DNA of 20,827 bases. Origin: Botryllus schlosseri (lineage: Eukaryota; Chordata; Ascidiacea; Stolidobranchia; Styelidae). The stretch spans positions 1 through 20,827 of the forward strand of contig ATSW01012457.1 in assembly GCA_000444245.1 (NCBI GenBank), written 5' to 3'. Each line of letters opens with the position of its first letter. Within the stretch, counting starts at the first letter, position 1. The notes under the pieces are model-generated. The model was not told the DNA's origin. It was given only the letters and a program-made list of their open reading frames with translations, and searched no databases. Positions 10,284 through 20,193 of the stretch are shown here, in pieces. A program made the translations under genes and the position numbers.

Positions 10284-11370
10284 AACAGTTCAAAGACATG
10301 GGCTATGCGCTATGCCGCTTATTCCGATACGTTTCTTTCCGTGCTTTGATATTCACTTCTGTTCTGTAAGTCTTTCGGAATAGTCGTTCATCCTTTGACA
10401 TGCGGAATAAATTAAGGCGAACATGCGTGTTTGCTTGGGTAAATGACCTCGCAAAGTTGGGCGGTTTCGGTATGACGCAAACCGGCGTTAACAGTCGCAT
10501 TTGCGGAAGCAAGTTATTTCGAGCCTTCCGCGACAAGATGCCGGTTCTCGGGCCGCTATAGTGTCCACTGTCCATTCATTAGTAAGAAACAGAAAAAAAT
10601 GCAAGGCATTCGATTCTGACACTTGATCATTGGCATTCGGTTGTAATCGACAGTCTTTAGCTCCAACATTTAAAACAACCTTAGTGAGCCGCATGCGAAG
10701 GATCAAAATCTAGCATTGCGATGTTTCAAATGGCAGACCGAGCGCCATACGCAACGGAACTCAATCAGTAGCAATATCGCTTATCTGTAGAAACATTCAC
10801 AATCTTCAAAATACTCAAAAATGACTCAATGACTGAAAAAACACAGAGGTCTCTATAAAGCAGCGATTTTTCGCTTACGAGGATTAATACGAAGTCAGAA
10901 GCCAGTGGGACTTGTAACTGCGCGACACTAACGAACGGGACGTTAGCCATATTCCATTCACACTTCCCGTCGCTCATAGCGAGTTCGTATAAGGAGTTTT
11001 CTAGACACCTGCGACACACGCAGAAATAGCTATACAAATAGCGCGTGGGAATGCGATACCGTGCAATTAGCCTTTATAGCGCGTGTGCGTCATGTCTCAT
11101 TTCGGGATATCAACGCCTCCCATTACACCTGAATTAGAAGCCATACACCGCACACATATCATTATGGGGCCGGAATGTGGCTCGCGATTGACTGATATTT
11201 TCCCACTTTATTATTACACTATAATGCAGCCCGTCGTCGGTGTACGTACGTTTGAGATTCGAAGAACCCGGCTCGCGGGAGCTTTGCGCTCGAATACATA
11301 CATACACAGTAGGCGCACATCCAAGGTCATAGGTCAAACTTGATCTGTAGCATGAATGGGGTGATCATGA

Positions 11371-11902
11371 TTTGTAATTAGGGCTGGGCAAATTCGAGTA
11401 CCTGAGTGATTCGAATCTGAATCAGGTAATATGCTTCGAGTCGAGTCGAGTAATCGAGTATCACTCATTATGACGTCATAACAGAATGTAGTACGTCGAA
11501 GTTCAAATATGTACCGTTTATGCCACAACAAAGAATATAATGCCTGCTATCCATCTCATAAATGATGCTTTGGTATTTTTCGACCATACGGATTTCATTG
11601 CTCTTGGTGACAATGTTGTGGGATGATAATGACTTCGGAAATGTGCTACGTCCAGTAACCTTCGTAGCTTCGTGCTATATGTTTTGTATGTTACGATACC
11701 GCCAATCCAGGTTTCAAGTCTTCAACAGTGAAAATGAGTATCAAAACTATAATTCTCGTTGATAAATTAACTTTCGGTGGCGAGAAGCGTATAATTTCAG
11801 TACTCGAAAAAATCGTATTTTGCTACTCGACTCGAATCATTAAAATTATTTCTCGATTCAGATTCGAGTACTCGAATCATTGTGCCCAGCCCTATTTGTA
11901 AT
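11371..11902. repeat. 8-bp target site duplication TTTGTAAT
   Basis: TTTGTAAT at 11371-11378 and at 11895-11902 directly abuts the two ends of the element between them. An exact 8-bp duplication is the hallmark of hAT-superfamily insertion. Confidence 0.9.
11379..11894. mobile_element. Non-autonomous hAT element, 516 bp
   Basis: The inverted ends TAGGGCTGGGCA and TGCCCAGCCCTA are perfect. They are followed by subterminal runs of TCGAGT/ACTCGA (for example GAGTCGAGTCGAGTAATCGA on the left), which could be transposase-binding repeats. The perfect 8-bp duplication TTTGTAAT places it in the hAT superfamily. No transposase frame is present, so it is a MITE-like passenger that would need a full-length relative. 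It carries a TGACGTCA palindrome at 11471-11478 in the ATGACGTCATAA context. It sits inside the left arm of the older 11352-12973 element and must be younger than it. Confidence 0.9.
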
Positions 11903-12531
11903 CATACGCGATTACGACGATTACAGTATGTTCGAGTAAAGGTAATCGATTTCAATTCAAATAAACGATTACAAAACTCTTTTGTCTTACAAGGACATTG
12001 ACATAAATTGTGAACATAAATTTATGTGTTGTATCACATACAGACAAAATAGTTCCGATATTTCGAATTTGATTTCACCCTATTACTGCCGTTCGCTACT
12101 GATGAGAGTCAGTCGAAAAGCTTTTAGCGAATAAATTAACAATATGAAGTTATTGTTTCGCGTTATTCCGAAGTTCTGTACCCCAAATGGCTTATCACTT
12201 TATTGACGGTGGAAACATCGGATTTGTGAGCTTCGCTGCTAATCACTACACATTAAGTATTAGCTGCTGTGCTCATTGATTGCGTCATACCAAATTACAT
12301 GGACTCACAAAGCTGTTCGAATCGTTATTTCGCTACTCTTTACTCAGAATTTGTATCTACCGACTATATATTATATGTATCATATTGTAGCTTGAGTCAG
12401 AACGAAAATTGGTGGGCGCGACGAAGTCACGCAATGGACATATTATGACGTAACAAGTAAATGAAGTTAAATTTTCATGATGTCGCCTCGTCTCAATCGC
12501 TGTTTTTTAAAAATATGCGCTCGATGTAGAA

Positions 12532-12881
12532 ATCTAAATCAGTGGTTCTCAACCGGGCTTCCCGCTGTTGCGTTTCCACCGTAGAATACGATGGCACTTT
12601 TTGAGGCGAAGTCTCGCATTTCTATTCTCTGAACGGGAACAGCAGATTTGCAATAAATATCTTCATTACAATGTTTTGTTGTGCGTGAAAACTTGGTGAA
12701 AATCACATTTAACGGTTTTGATCTTTGAACACTCTGCTGATGAATAGTCCATTTTGTGCACCATGCGTGATGCAGTACATTTTTGTTTTTATAACGCAGC
12801 GAAAGCCTTGTACCCCATATGCCAGCAAAATGCCGCAAGTGTTCCCCGGGCTAATAAACGTTAAGAGCCACCGATCTAAAT
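12532..12881. repeat. 8-bp target site duplication ATCTAAAT
   Basis: ATCTAAAT at 12532-12539 and 12874-12881 exactly abuts the ends of the element between them. Confidence 0.9.
12540..12873. mobile_element. Non-autonomous hAT element with CAGTGGTTCTCAACC end, 334 bp
   Basis: The left end, CAGTGGTTCTCAACCGGGC, carries the widespread animal hAT terminal motif known from Charlie-like families. The right end read inward is CGGTGGCTCTTAAC, an imperfect match. The exact 8-bp duplication supports hAT insertion. The minus-strand frame of 99 codons across it has no transposase features and I do not treat it as a gene. It lies in the right arm of the older TAATCG-rich element. Confidence 0.88.
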
Positions 12882-13161
12882 GTAATCGCTAATAATCGCG
12901 ATTGCTTTTACATGTAATCGTAATCGTAACTGACCACATCGAGATTTTGCTGTAATCGTGATCGCGAGTTCATATCCACGCTTTCGCAGTGACGTAACCA
13001 GAACGGAAAACGACAAAATAATAATAACAAAAAGGTTATGTATCGGATTCATCGTAACGCAAGAAAATGAAAACAATATGCGTGGCACAATTTGGGGGGT
13101 AAGAACGCATCTTCGGCGACCAACTACGCCAGTCTGGATCGACAACGGGTAGCATACCAAC

Positions 13162-13464
13162 CTTCAGCGACTTATTCCTCTTAACCTCCGCGATATTCAT
13201 TTTATGCGACGAAAACCCGGAATCGGAATTCGTACGGGGCAAGGACCGGTTCTTCCGCACGTAGAGCGCATCGCGGCTGGACACCGACCGCGAGGTGGGC
13301 CGACCGTACGGCTCGGTGGGCGAGGGCAACGGGCTGTTGTCCGGTATCGACGCCAGGCCGCCGGTGTCGAAATATCTCCGCGCGGATCCCGATAATCCCA
13401 GCCCGTCTTCGGCCTCAAAGCTCTTCTTGCGCACATACTGGCCCCTCGTCTCGAAGGCAGCCAT
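13162..13464 (-). CDS. First coding exon of an unidentified protein, disordered N-terminus
   Basis: The start codon at 13464 has a perfect Kozak context (ACCATGG) and an in-frame TAG four codons upstream. The exon encodes 101 residues and ends in phase 0 at AAG|GTTGGT. It is clearly GC-rich, with mostly G/C third positions and CpG, unlike its surroundings. The product starts MAAFETRGQYVRKKSFEAED, contains a Pro/Ser stretch around residues 42-60 (DNSPLPSPTEPYGRP), and then basic phosphosite-like motifs: KNRSLPRTNSDSGFSSH (71-87) and VKRNKSLK (94-101). DSGFSS matches the DSG-phi-x-S form of a beta-TrCP phosphodegron, and RTNS fits an RxxS kinase motif. There is no signal peptide or membrane segment. 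An AG near 13473-13480 on the minus strand (ACCTGTGTAG) could be a 5'UTR or trans-splice acceptor. The family is not recognised, and the rest of the gene lies at lower coordinates. Confidence 0.75.
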
Positions 13465-14675
13465 GGTTCTACACTAACTACACAGGTGCGTGACCCTGCT
13501 GCAGATCTACACGCATGGAACAGACACAAAACAATGTAAATTGGCCCGAAAAGTAAGTCACATCAAAGTAACGTCACGATTCGATTGCTGTCTATCTCAT
13601 ACGCGTTATGAATGTAAGATAAAGCGTCTGGAAACGAAAGCTCGAAACTGCCGAAAACGCAATAATTTTTGTTGAATCGCAAACAGGCGTACGGATCCAA
13701 CGCACTATCGTGATGGACAACTCACACCACGTAAGCTAACTTGCGACGTATTGGAAAACATCACCGATCAGACAAATTATGGACTTACTGGAAGTTTAAT
13801 AGACACATGGGCCTTTACCCAACGGTGCAGTCACAAACTTGACCAGTCCGCTTCGCACAGGCAGCCTACTTCAAAACAGTGTCTAACACGGTAAAATAAC
13901 GTATTGACAACTGACATTAAACCAACCTTTCCTTCTCTTGAGTAAAACGAACTACGCTCTCACACCGGTTCCAAACGGAGCCATTTCTAATCGATTGAAA
14001 TTGGTCACAACCAGCGGAAAATTGCGTTCGCCACCAGCAGGATATATAACGATCAGTTGAATCATAGATTACCCAGCATATGATACGCTAAAGTCGCGCG
14101 CATCGCAAGTTCAGCCGTCTTCGGTGTGGTGGCAAAATCGCCCTGTGCTACAGACACAGTCACTGTGTAAGTGTATATCGGTCGATGATGTGCATGTTTC
14201 GTGCGAAACGGCTCGCAGGTACGGTTTCAGTGTAAGCGGAGCTACTCACATCCGAACTTCGTGGAATATTTCGCTTTCCCCTAATCCAAAGACAATGTTC
14301 GCCGAAACCCTAACTTTTACCGTGACTGATTTCTTAACGAGTAGCGTAGTTCGGCGACTGCCACGAATAAATATGATGGCACGCAGGTTCACGCGGAACC
14401 GGATGCGTACTAGCAAGGTCGATTCCCGGCGGAAAACGAAAACTTGCAGCTCGAAACAGATGCAAAAAGCGAAGCGTCAAGAGATCAGAAAATAGGAAAT
14501 CTTCGGATGGCTAAGGCATTCATCCGCATAACACACAATCCTGACTCCATTTTTCAATCCATCAAAGGAAATCGCGATGTATCCATCCAGCGTATACAAT
14601 ATTTCCGACCTTCCGAGTACATACGTCAGGGTTCAGAACGGCAAGCTATCAAAGTGTATTGGCATACCAAATTAC
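13465..14675. other. Flank upstream of the 13464 start codon, no gene recognised
   Basis: This is where the promoter and 5' untranslated sequence of the minus-strand gene would be expected. No clear TATA box or GC island beyond the exon is visible. The plus-strand frames at 14124-14495 and 14444-14767 are rich in Arg, Lys and Thr and lack motifs; the second runs into the MITE at 14676. Both look like chance openings. Confidence 0.35.
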
Positions 14676-14849
14676 CAGAGGTGGTCAGTGAAGAAGTAAT
14701 TCTGCTTTTACGAGCACTCAAGTTAGCCACACAGTTTTCTCATTATGGGCCTAGAAAACTACTTTGAAATAAGTATTTCTACTTGAGTAGAGAATTATCA
14801 CGTCACTTGTACTTCTATACTTGAAGAAAGGCTGTGCTGACCGCCTCTG
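14676..14849. mobile_element. hAT-like MITE, AGAGGTGGTCAG ends, about 174 bp
   Basis: The left end, CAGAGGTGGTCAGTGAAGAA, is mirrored on the right by CTGACCGCCTCTG. Inside each end are TACTT/AAGTA tracts (GTAATTCTGCTTTTACG on the left, TTGTACTTCTATACTTG on the right). This end pattern, GAGGTGGTCAGTAAC followed by TACTTTTACTT, resembles known hAT MITEs. The flanks show no exact 8-bp duplication, so the copy is old. No coding capacity. Confidence 0.75.
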
Positions 14850-17004
14850 CTAACTAATTACCTATGTGGTTATCATCTTTATCATACATAAATTTCCACA
14901 GTACCACACCATGGTGGTTACACAAATCTACGACATGCACTTGCACGCAAAATACGGTCCCAAATAGAAGCAATCAATCCCAGTAGTACCAAAAATAATA
15001 CGGTAACAAAATCTACATATACTATGGGTTGTGTTGTCAAGCTAAAAACCGAACCTGAAATATGAGGTGAGGGCCGTTCACATAACGTCATCTCACCTAC
15101 TGCGCCGTCCAATTTAAAATCATTATCGGCCGGGACGGAGAAACTTCAATACCGTGAACTTGATAGCTGCTATCATCCCTCCACACGAGGCCAATACATT
15201 CAGTCTCGACGGATGACAAGGTAATAGCAACTCACAATGGTTAAATAAACCAACCGCGCCCAATCTCACAAAGTATTGGCCGCTACACCTATGTTGTACT
15301 CAGCGGATTCCGATCAGATGATTCGGAAACACTTCAGAATCGACGTTTCAAAATTTCAGTCCGCCGAGATCCCACTACAAGCCTCAACCCACTGTAGACT
15401 CTTCTAAAATCACAACATCGCGACAAAAACACTCAAATACGCCACCGTCAGCATTCTGATAAGCAATGCCATCGCATAGCTAGGTTATTGGTTCTGCACT
15501 CTACCTGCAACCATCGATGCAATAGCATGTTCAACTGTTCATCTTGATCAGCTGATACGCGATAAGGCATACCGCAATTGGCACAGGCAGCACACACTTT
15601 TACTCCATCAGAACACACCTACGGAGTGTGAGAACGGCGGCGCAGTTGTTCAAATACACACCCCACACATCTGCCAATTCCCAAGCTATCGGCCGACCTA
15701 ATCGCGATCTAACACAAGCGCACCTCAAGCAAAATTAATAACTGGTAATCACGCAAAAGCTGCCTTTGATGCAATTCACCGTTGACCTCGCGCTAACTCC
15801 AGCTGCAGGCTACTGCATCAGTTTTTGAAAGTCGGGAGAGATTACATTCGCCGCAACCGGCCTTCGTCAAGGAGATATCCTGTATTGGGCGTATTATGAT
15901 CAAACAAAGAAGTGCTGACGCTTACGAAACGACCGTACGTTACTTTTAAACCACGGTCAGCAACGTTCTCGATCCGCTACTACCTTTCTTGATGGCATTT
16001 CCGGTCACGAGCCAAGGGGTTGACGAAATATTAATGCTCCAAGAGCCCCACCACCGAAGGCACAGCTCCGGTACCAAGTTGTGAAGTAAATGTGAAATTC
16101 CTAACTCGCCAGCAACCTATTTACAATTCAAGATTCCTCAGGACAGTCGAAAACACGGTACTACCGAATTCCTGATATATTTCACTTAGCTGACGACTAA
16201 TACACTTCGAAATAATTGTGATTATGACGTCGTACGAGACCGACCAACCAGCCATTCACATTGCACTAGACTGTTAGCCTAACAGTGTTAGGTGTTAGCG
16301 CAGTCTCTCTTTCCATCTCTCTCAAGTGTAATTCCATTGCTGATTCAACTTGAAAATGCGTGATATTATCTGCGAATTACATAACCGGGTCAATCGATAG
16401 GTTAACTATAGCCACGGCAAATTCCTGGACATCCATAAGAAGGCCTGCCTGTGAATCGGCGAAAAGCAGCATAGCCCGCGCACGACAGCGGCATTAAAAA
16501 CGCGGCAAACATTCACCCGCTTTACGTTTCTAACAACTCCGCAACCTGTAACCGTAAACCCGTTGCAAGTCGGCCCACTTCCGCTGGATTTGGAGGTATC
16601 CAGGCACAGACGCGCCAGCCACCTCTGGCCTACATCAATTCCCGTTCATTGCTAGTTGGACTCGAATTATGAGCGACTGTGTCTATAACCCCGTGTCGGG
16701 TGAGCCACACTTTTCTGAATGAGCACATCCGCACACTTCCAACGCCGGCGCTGAACGATGCATTGTTGTATGGAGCCAGGCTATATACGCTGTATTCAGT
16801 GTTCCCATCGTCAGAACAATGCGATCGCGCAAGTACAACTTTTGCGGCGTTTTCCAATACTAGATGGGTCGCATGTCTAATTTACTACCGCCACAAAGAT
16901 AAATGCTATCTGGTCTCTGGTTCTGCAAGTTTCAATCCGGTAACCGCCGATTAACGGGGTTCGCGGGGAACACGCGCGGTATTACTAATTTCCGCCTTTG
17001 CCAG
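14850..17004. other. Noncoding stretch, nothing recognised
   Basis: No convincing coding signal. Frames at 16630-16857 (minus) and 16679-16954 (plus) overlap each other and lack motifs. A near-CRE, ATGACGTCG, lies at about 16224, and a short palindrome CTGTTAGCCTAACAG lies at about 16271. It could be intron or intergenic DNA. Confidence 0.35.
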
Positions 17005-17112
17005 CAGTTTATTCAGCGCAACATTACGCGCCTCGATCACAAGCGCGATGAATGGGCGACCTGGGAAGCGCTGGGAGAACGGACTTTCGACGAATGCTGC
17101 ATGGAATACACA
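17005..17112 (+). CDS. Possible plus-strand internal exon, 36 codons
   Basis: A textbook acceptor region (branch-like TACTAAT, then TTCCGCCTTTGCCAG) precedes this GC-rich block. It ends at a possible donor, ACA|GTACCG, giving 108 nt in phase 0 at both ends. The product starts QFIQRNITRLDHKRDEWATW and continues EALGERTFDECC: charged, amphipathic and protein-like, with mainly G/C third positions. The antisense frame is also open, which is common in CpG-rich DNA, and the donor is weak. The family is not recognised. If real, it would be a second gene, on the strand opposite to the 13464 gene. A MITE begins 46 bases downstream. Confidence 0.35.
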
Positions 17113-17158
17113 GTACCGGCTCCTGCCGCGCGGTGCGCGCAAAAAGTTACGCGATCTC

Positions 17159-17384
17159 CGGGTGATCAGTAACAAAGTACTCTTACTTTTTCTGAGTACC
17201 AAAGTAGGTTAATTGCCTACTAATTACTCAAATGGTTAGGATTGTAGACTAATTCAACTTCTACTCGACAGTTTTCAGTTTACTAGGCGAAATTAGGCCT
17301 AGAATACTAACTTTTTTACTTACTCGGAAACGGTTACTTCTACCTATACTTGAGTACAAATTTAGGATTCCTTGACCATCTCTA
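17159..17384. mobile_element. hAT-like MITE, same family as 14676, about 226 bp
   Basis: The left end, CGGGTGATCAGTAACAAAGT, is followed by ACTCTTACTTTTTCTGAGTA. The right end, CTTGACCATCTCTA, is the inverted partner, preceded by TTACTTCTACCTATACTTGA. The ends are more decayed than at 20745, and no 8-bp duplication is seen. No coding capacity. Confidence 0.65.
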
Positions 17385-18941
17385 GTGTCAACTGTGCGCG
17401 CCAACATATTGCGCCTCTACACGGAGTAACACACCCAAACAATGCTGACACAAGACACTGAAGCATCACGAATGTACTTCTCAGCCATATTTACAAACAG
17501 CTCAGCCAAAATGCGGGTTTTCGTCACGTCATCACCGAAACGTGACGTGGTTTACAGCTTGGTAAGTCGACCAGATTGTATCCGTCCACAACGGCCCATT
17601 GTCGGACACTGGCCCTAGTTTTTTTAGCCTCGCCAAGGAAGACCTAACTTATTACCACGCTTTATTACTGCGACTGTTTCTCGTGGCTACACAACAGATA
17701 TCGTGTACCTGCGAATACCCTGTTTGAGCCAGTGCGCATCAAACCACTCATAAATACCCAGCGAATTCTATAAATCCCGAATTTGAACATACACTCGAGC
17801 CTGATCTCGGCACGACAAAGACTAAAATTATACCTAAACGCGCCTAATGACACCGCCACTTAACCGCCGCAATCCCAAATAAAGACAGCGCGGCTTAATC
17901 CGGTCGCTCGTAAGCGCACGCTAAGCGCTACATTTCATCTGCCGCATTGTTACGACACAGAACAGGAAAAGGCCCGCGCGCTATCGAATGTGTGCTCATC
18001 ATTTCATGACAAGATATCACTTAGCCCGGGCTCCATTCACGAAAACGACATTGAATCACCGAACTCAGCGCATGATCAAGAGTTCTGTGACGAAACAGCC
18101 GCGATTTGGACAAACGTTCCACGCATGCGCAAGGCTCGTGTTAGCGCAGCGTTGCCGATCTATATGCACCATAAGGAAATATACATCATAGCGTACAATC
18201 ACCTAGAGCAGCTTCAAATACGCTAGCTGAAAATAGAGAATTTTGTTCGGTGAACAATAGACTGGCTAACTGCACTTTGTTCACCGTAATGTACTCGTTA
18301 GCCGAGCACATTTGAGCTTCTACACTAGAGACTAGAACCGAAACAACCGGTTCACAATTACCAATGTTTTTCTAGTGGCGCACGACCGTGGGTGTAGGAC
18401 TGTAGGATGAGAGTGTTTGATATTATAAACCGGACTCGGAGTTCAAGTCCGGAACCCGAAGCCACATCCGAATCCGGAAAAAATGTTACATCGTATTTTT
18501 TAATCAAATTCCATGTTCTGGGAAGAAATAATAGTCACTACAGGACTAATCGTCCAATATTGCGAGTCAGTAATAAATGAACGAGAGCGTGCCTCCGGAA
18601 TCATCATTCTTGTTTCTACTTACGCAGCGGAACAATGTTTACTAGTGTGATCGTTTTGCAACTAATAACATTCGACGGTTGCCGTCGCGGCGCTATGATA
18701 ATAACAAGCGACCAGAGACGAGAGCACGGAATTGGACGTGAAGATGGCAAAACTATTTCCAGATTTCGCCCGGACTCGACTCGCCATTTCGCGAAATCAA
18801 GTTCGGATGCGTATTGAGACACCAAATTGCGAAAGATTATAAATTTCCACGCCGATCCTTGGCGAAATCGCGAGAAATCACACGGTCAGGTATTGGAAAT
18901 GCCAGGAAATGAATTCGGGACATGAATCTGTAGTTTGATAG
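17385..18941. other. Noncoding stretch with small inverted repeats
   Basis: No recognised gene. Short frames at 17988-18226 and 18616-18825 overlap on different frames or strands and have no motif. There are two inverted repeats: 18248-18303, and a 7-base pair, CCGGACT/AGTCCGG, at 18430-18452 within a run of CCGGA/TCCGG words. Confidence 0.35.
18248..18303. repeat. Inverted repeats CGGTGAACAA / TTGTTCACCG and GGCTAAC / GTTAGCC
   Basis: A perfect 10-base inverted pair (18248-18257 and 18277-18286) with a 19-base spacer interlocks with a second pair, GGCTAAC at 18264-18270 and GTTAGCC at 18297-18303. Interlocked arms could form alternative hairpins, or could be a small decayed inverted-repeat element. 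There is no evidence of transcription. Confidence 0.6.
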
Positions 18942-19121
18942 CAGGGGTCACCAACACGCAGCCCGCGGGTCGCATGCGGCCCTCAGGGTCGTATATTGCT
19001 TCCCCACAAGAGCAAGCTTTACGAGGAGATAGTTTTCCAGCAAGTAGGCTACCAAGTCTAGCTAACCCCAATATCGATGAATTTGACGATGCCGCGACCC
19101 GTTTCGAGTTGGCGACCCCTG
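18942..19121. mobile_element. hAT-like MITE with CAGGGGTC ends, 180 bp
   Basis: The left end, CAGGGGTCACCAACACGCAG, continues into CCCGCGGGTCGCATGCGGCC. The right end read inward is CAGGGGTCGCCAACTCG and continues into a GGGTCGCGGCATC block. This layout (CAGGGGT then GCGGCCCGCGGG) is common in animal hAT MITEs. The flanking 8-mers TTTGATAG and ATTTATTA do not match well, so the copy is old or its ends are slightly misplaced. No transposase. Confidence 0.75.
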
Positions 19122-19230
19122 ATTTATTAAAGCGACAAATGCGCCAAGACGCCTGAAACGTTACGCATACAAATACGCAAGGTTTGAAATAAAATAACAA
19201 GCTCTGATCGCAGATTCGCAGAACGCTTGA

Positions 19231-19375
19231 CCCCGGACGAAGCGATATTACATTGATATACCACGAACAGGGGCATAGCCAGCGAAGCCATATTCGCCTT
19301 GAACCCTGAAGAAGTTATATCATGTTGATATTCCACGAACAGGGAATTAGTCAGGGAGACGAAAGTCGCCTTTGA
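19231..19375. repeat. Diverged tandem pair of about 72-bp units
   Basis: Units 19231-19302 and 19303-19375 align along their length: GAAGCGATATTACATTGATA against GAAGAAGTTATATCATGTTG, a shared CCACGAACAGGG, and TTCGCCTTGA against GTCGCCTTTGA. The minus frame stays open through both and gives a repeated pattern, LFVEYQHDITSSGFK and LFVVYQCNIASSGVK. That is a by-product of a length near a multiple of three, not evidence for a gene. A partial third unit may precede 19231. Probably an old minisatellite or a remnant of a larger repeat. Confidence 0.7.
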
Positions 19376-19402
19376 CACCTCTAATTTCCGATTGCGAGAA
19401 TG

Positions 19403-19410
19403 TGACGTCA
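19403..19410. promoter_or_regulatory. CRE/ATF palindrome
   Basis: A perfect TGACGTCA in GTGACGTCAACTG context, just beyond the 72-bp tandem pair. It is one of nine in the window but lacks the shared ATGACGTCAYAA flank. Confidence 0.45.
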
Positions 19411-19894
19411 ACTGTTTCATTACATCACAATATATCCACGACGCCAGATCATTGGTAACGAAAATTTCGCATCCCCAAATTATCAGATGTCACTTTTAAG
19501 TTTTCATCCTGGTCACGCCTACAGACACATATACACTATCAGACGGATAAACCCGTGAAAAATTACGCATATCCGAGAGACCCAACCAGTATGGTAGCAG
19601 CGGAACTAGCCCGGCCTCATGCAAGAAACGCATAACTATTCGTCAGCAGCATACTGAAGCTGAAGTCTCTACTTCCAATCATCCCTAATCGCCAGCACCA
19701 AATAACATGTGCATATGTTCAAGCCCCGCCCATCTTACACGGCTAAGCTGACTATAACAACTAGGGTTGCATTTAAAACTAATGGTTGTTTCAAACACTT
19801 TGTTTAAAACATGTTGTGTTTTTTCAAGTTGTATAATTATGCCATCAGTGTGCAAATACTTTCCAAAAAACATGTTCTACGAGCCTACGGACGA

Positions 19895-19940
19895 CTACCA
19901 CCCGATATAGCCGACGTCTACCACCCGATATAGCCGACGT
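19895..19940. repeat. Perfect 23-bp tandem duplication inside the hAT-like element
   Basis: A unit beginning CTACCACCCGATATAGCC and ending GACGT occurs twice without mismatch (19895-19917 and 19918-19940). A further CT follows the second copy. The exact match in an otherwise aged element suggests a later slippage event. Confidence 0.9.
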
Positions 19941-20193
19941 CTCCGACATGGGATCGTTGGAACCCTCGAAATAGTTGGTTTCAACAGCTATTGTACGTAG
20001 ATATAGATCATTGGTAGTACGGAATGCATGTTCTGATGATGATGACCGCCGATCGTAAAAATGCTGCATGACCATGTAGTCCTGGTTAAAGATATTTTAG
20101 ATCCGTATATGACAGGGGTTGGAAGCTTATTTCGTGAAAGGAGCTATATTTAGTTTATTTACCCTATATTTTCAATTGTCAATGTCAATCCAC

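Larger units (their letters stand above)
8412..11351. other. Noncoding stretch with tandem duplications
   Basis: Many overlapping open frames on both strands around 9000-9580 result from a moderately GC-rich, stop-poor sequence. None shows a known motif or matched splice signals. Structured items are the 7-bp triplet repeat at 9481 and the 34-bp duplication at 10216. Nothing else could be recognised, including tRNA or rRNA. Confidence 0.35.
11352..12973. mobile_element. Older TAATCG-rich element, host of two later insertions
   Basis: If the two younger hAT copies are set aside, the outer sequences form imperfect inverted arms. The left arm reads ATGAATGGGGTGATCATGAT, the right arm (reverse complement) ATGAACTCGCGATCACGATT. 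Both continue into repeats of CGATTA/TAATCG, such as GCGATTACGACGATTACAG and TTACGATTACGATTACATG. TAATCG-rich arms are seen in some hAT families. No clear 8-bp target duplication flanks it, and no transposase frame lies inside. It is therefore called as an old non-autonomous element with approximate ends. Confidence 0.45.

Noticed and set aside
10216-10330. tRNA-like start (GGGCGGGTTGGTCTCGTAGCTAA)
   Set aside because: It resembles the beginning of a tRNA, but no T-arm or acceptor pairing follows, and the segment is explained by the 34-bp duplication.
13204-13529. Other open frames overlapping the 13162-13464 exon
   Set aside because: They are shadows of the GC-rich exon. Only the minus frame with the ACCATGG start has coherent codon use.
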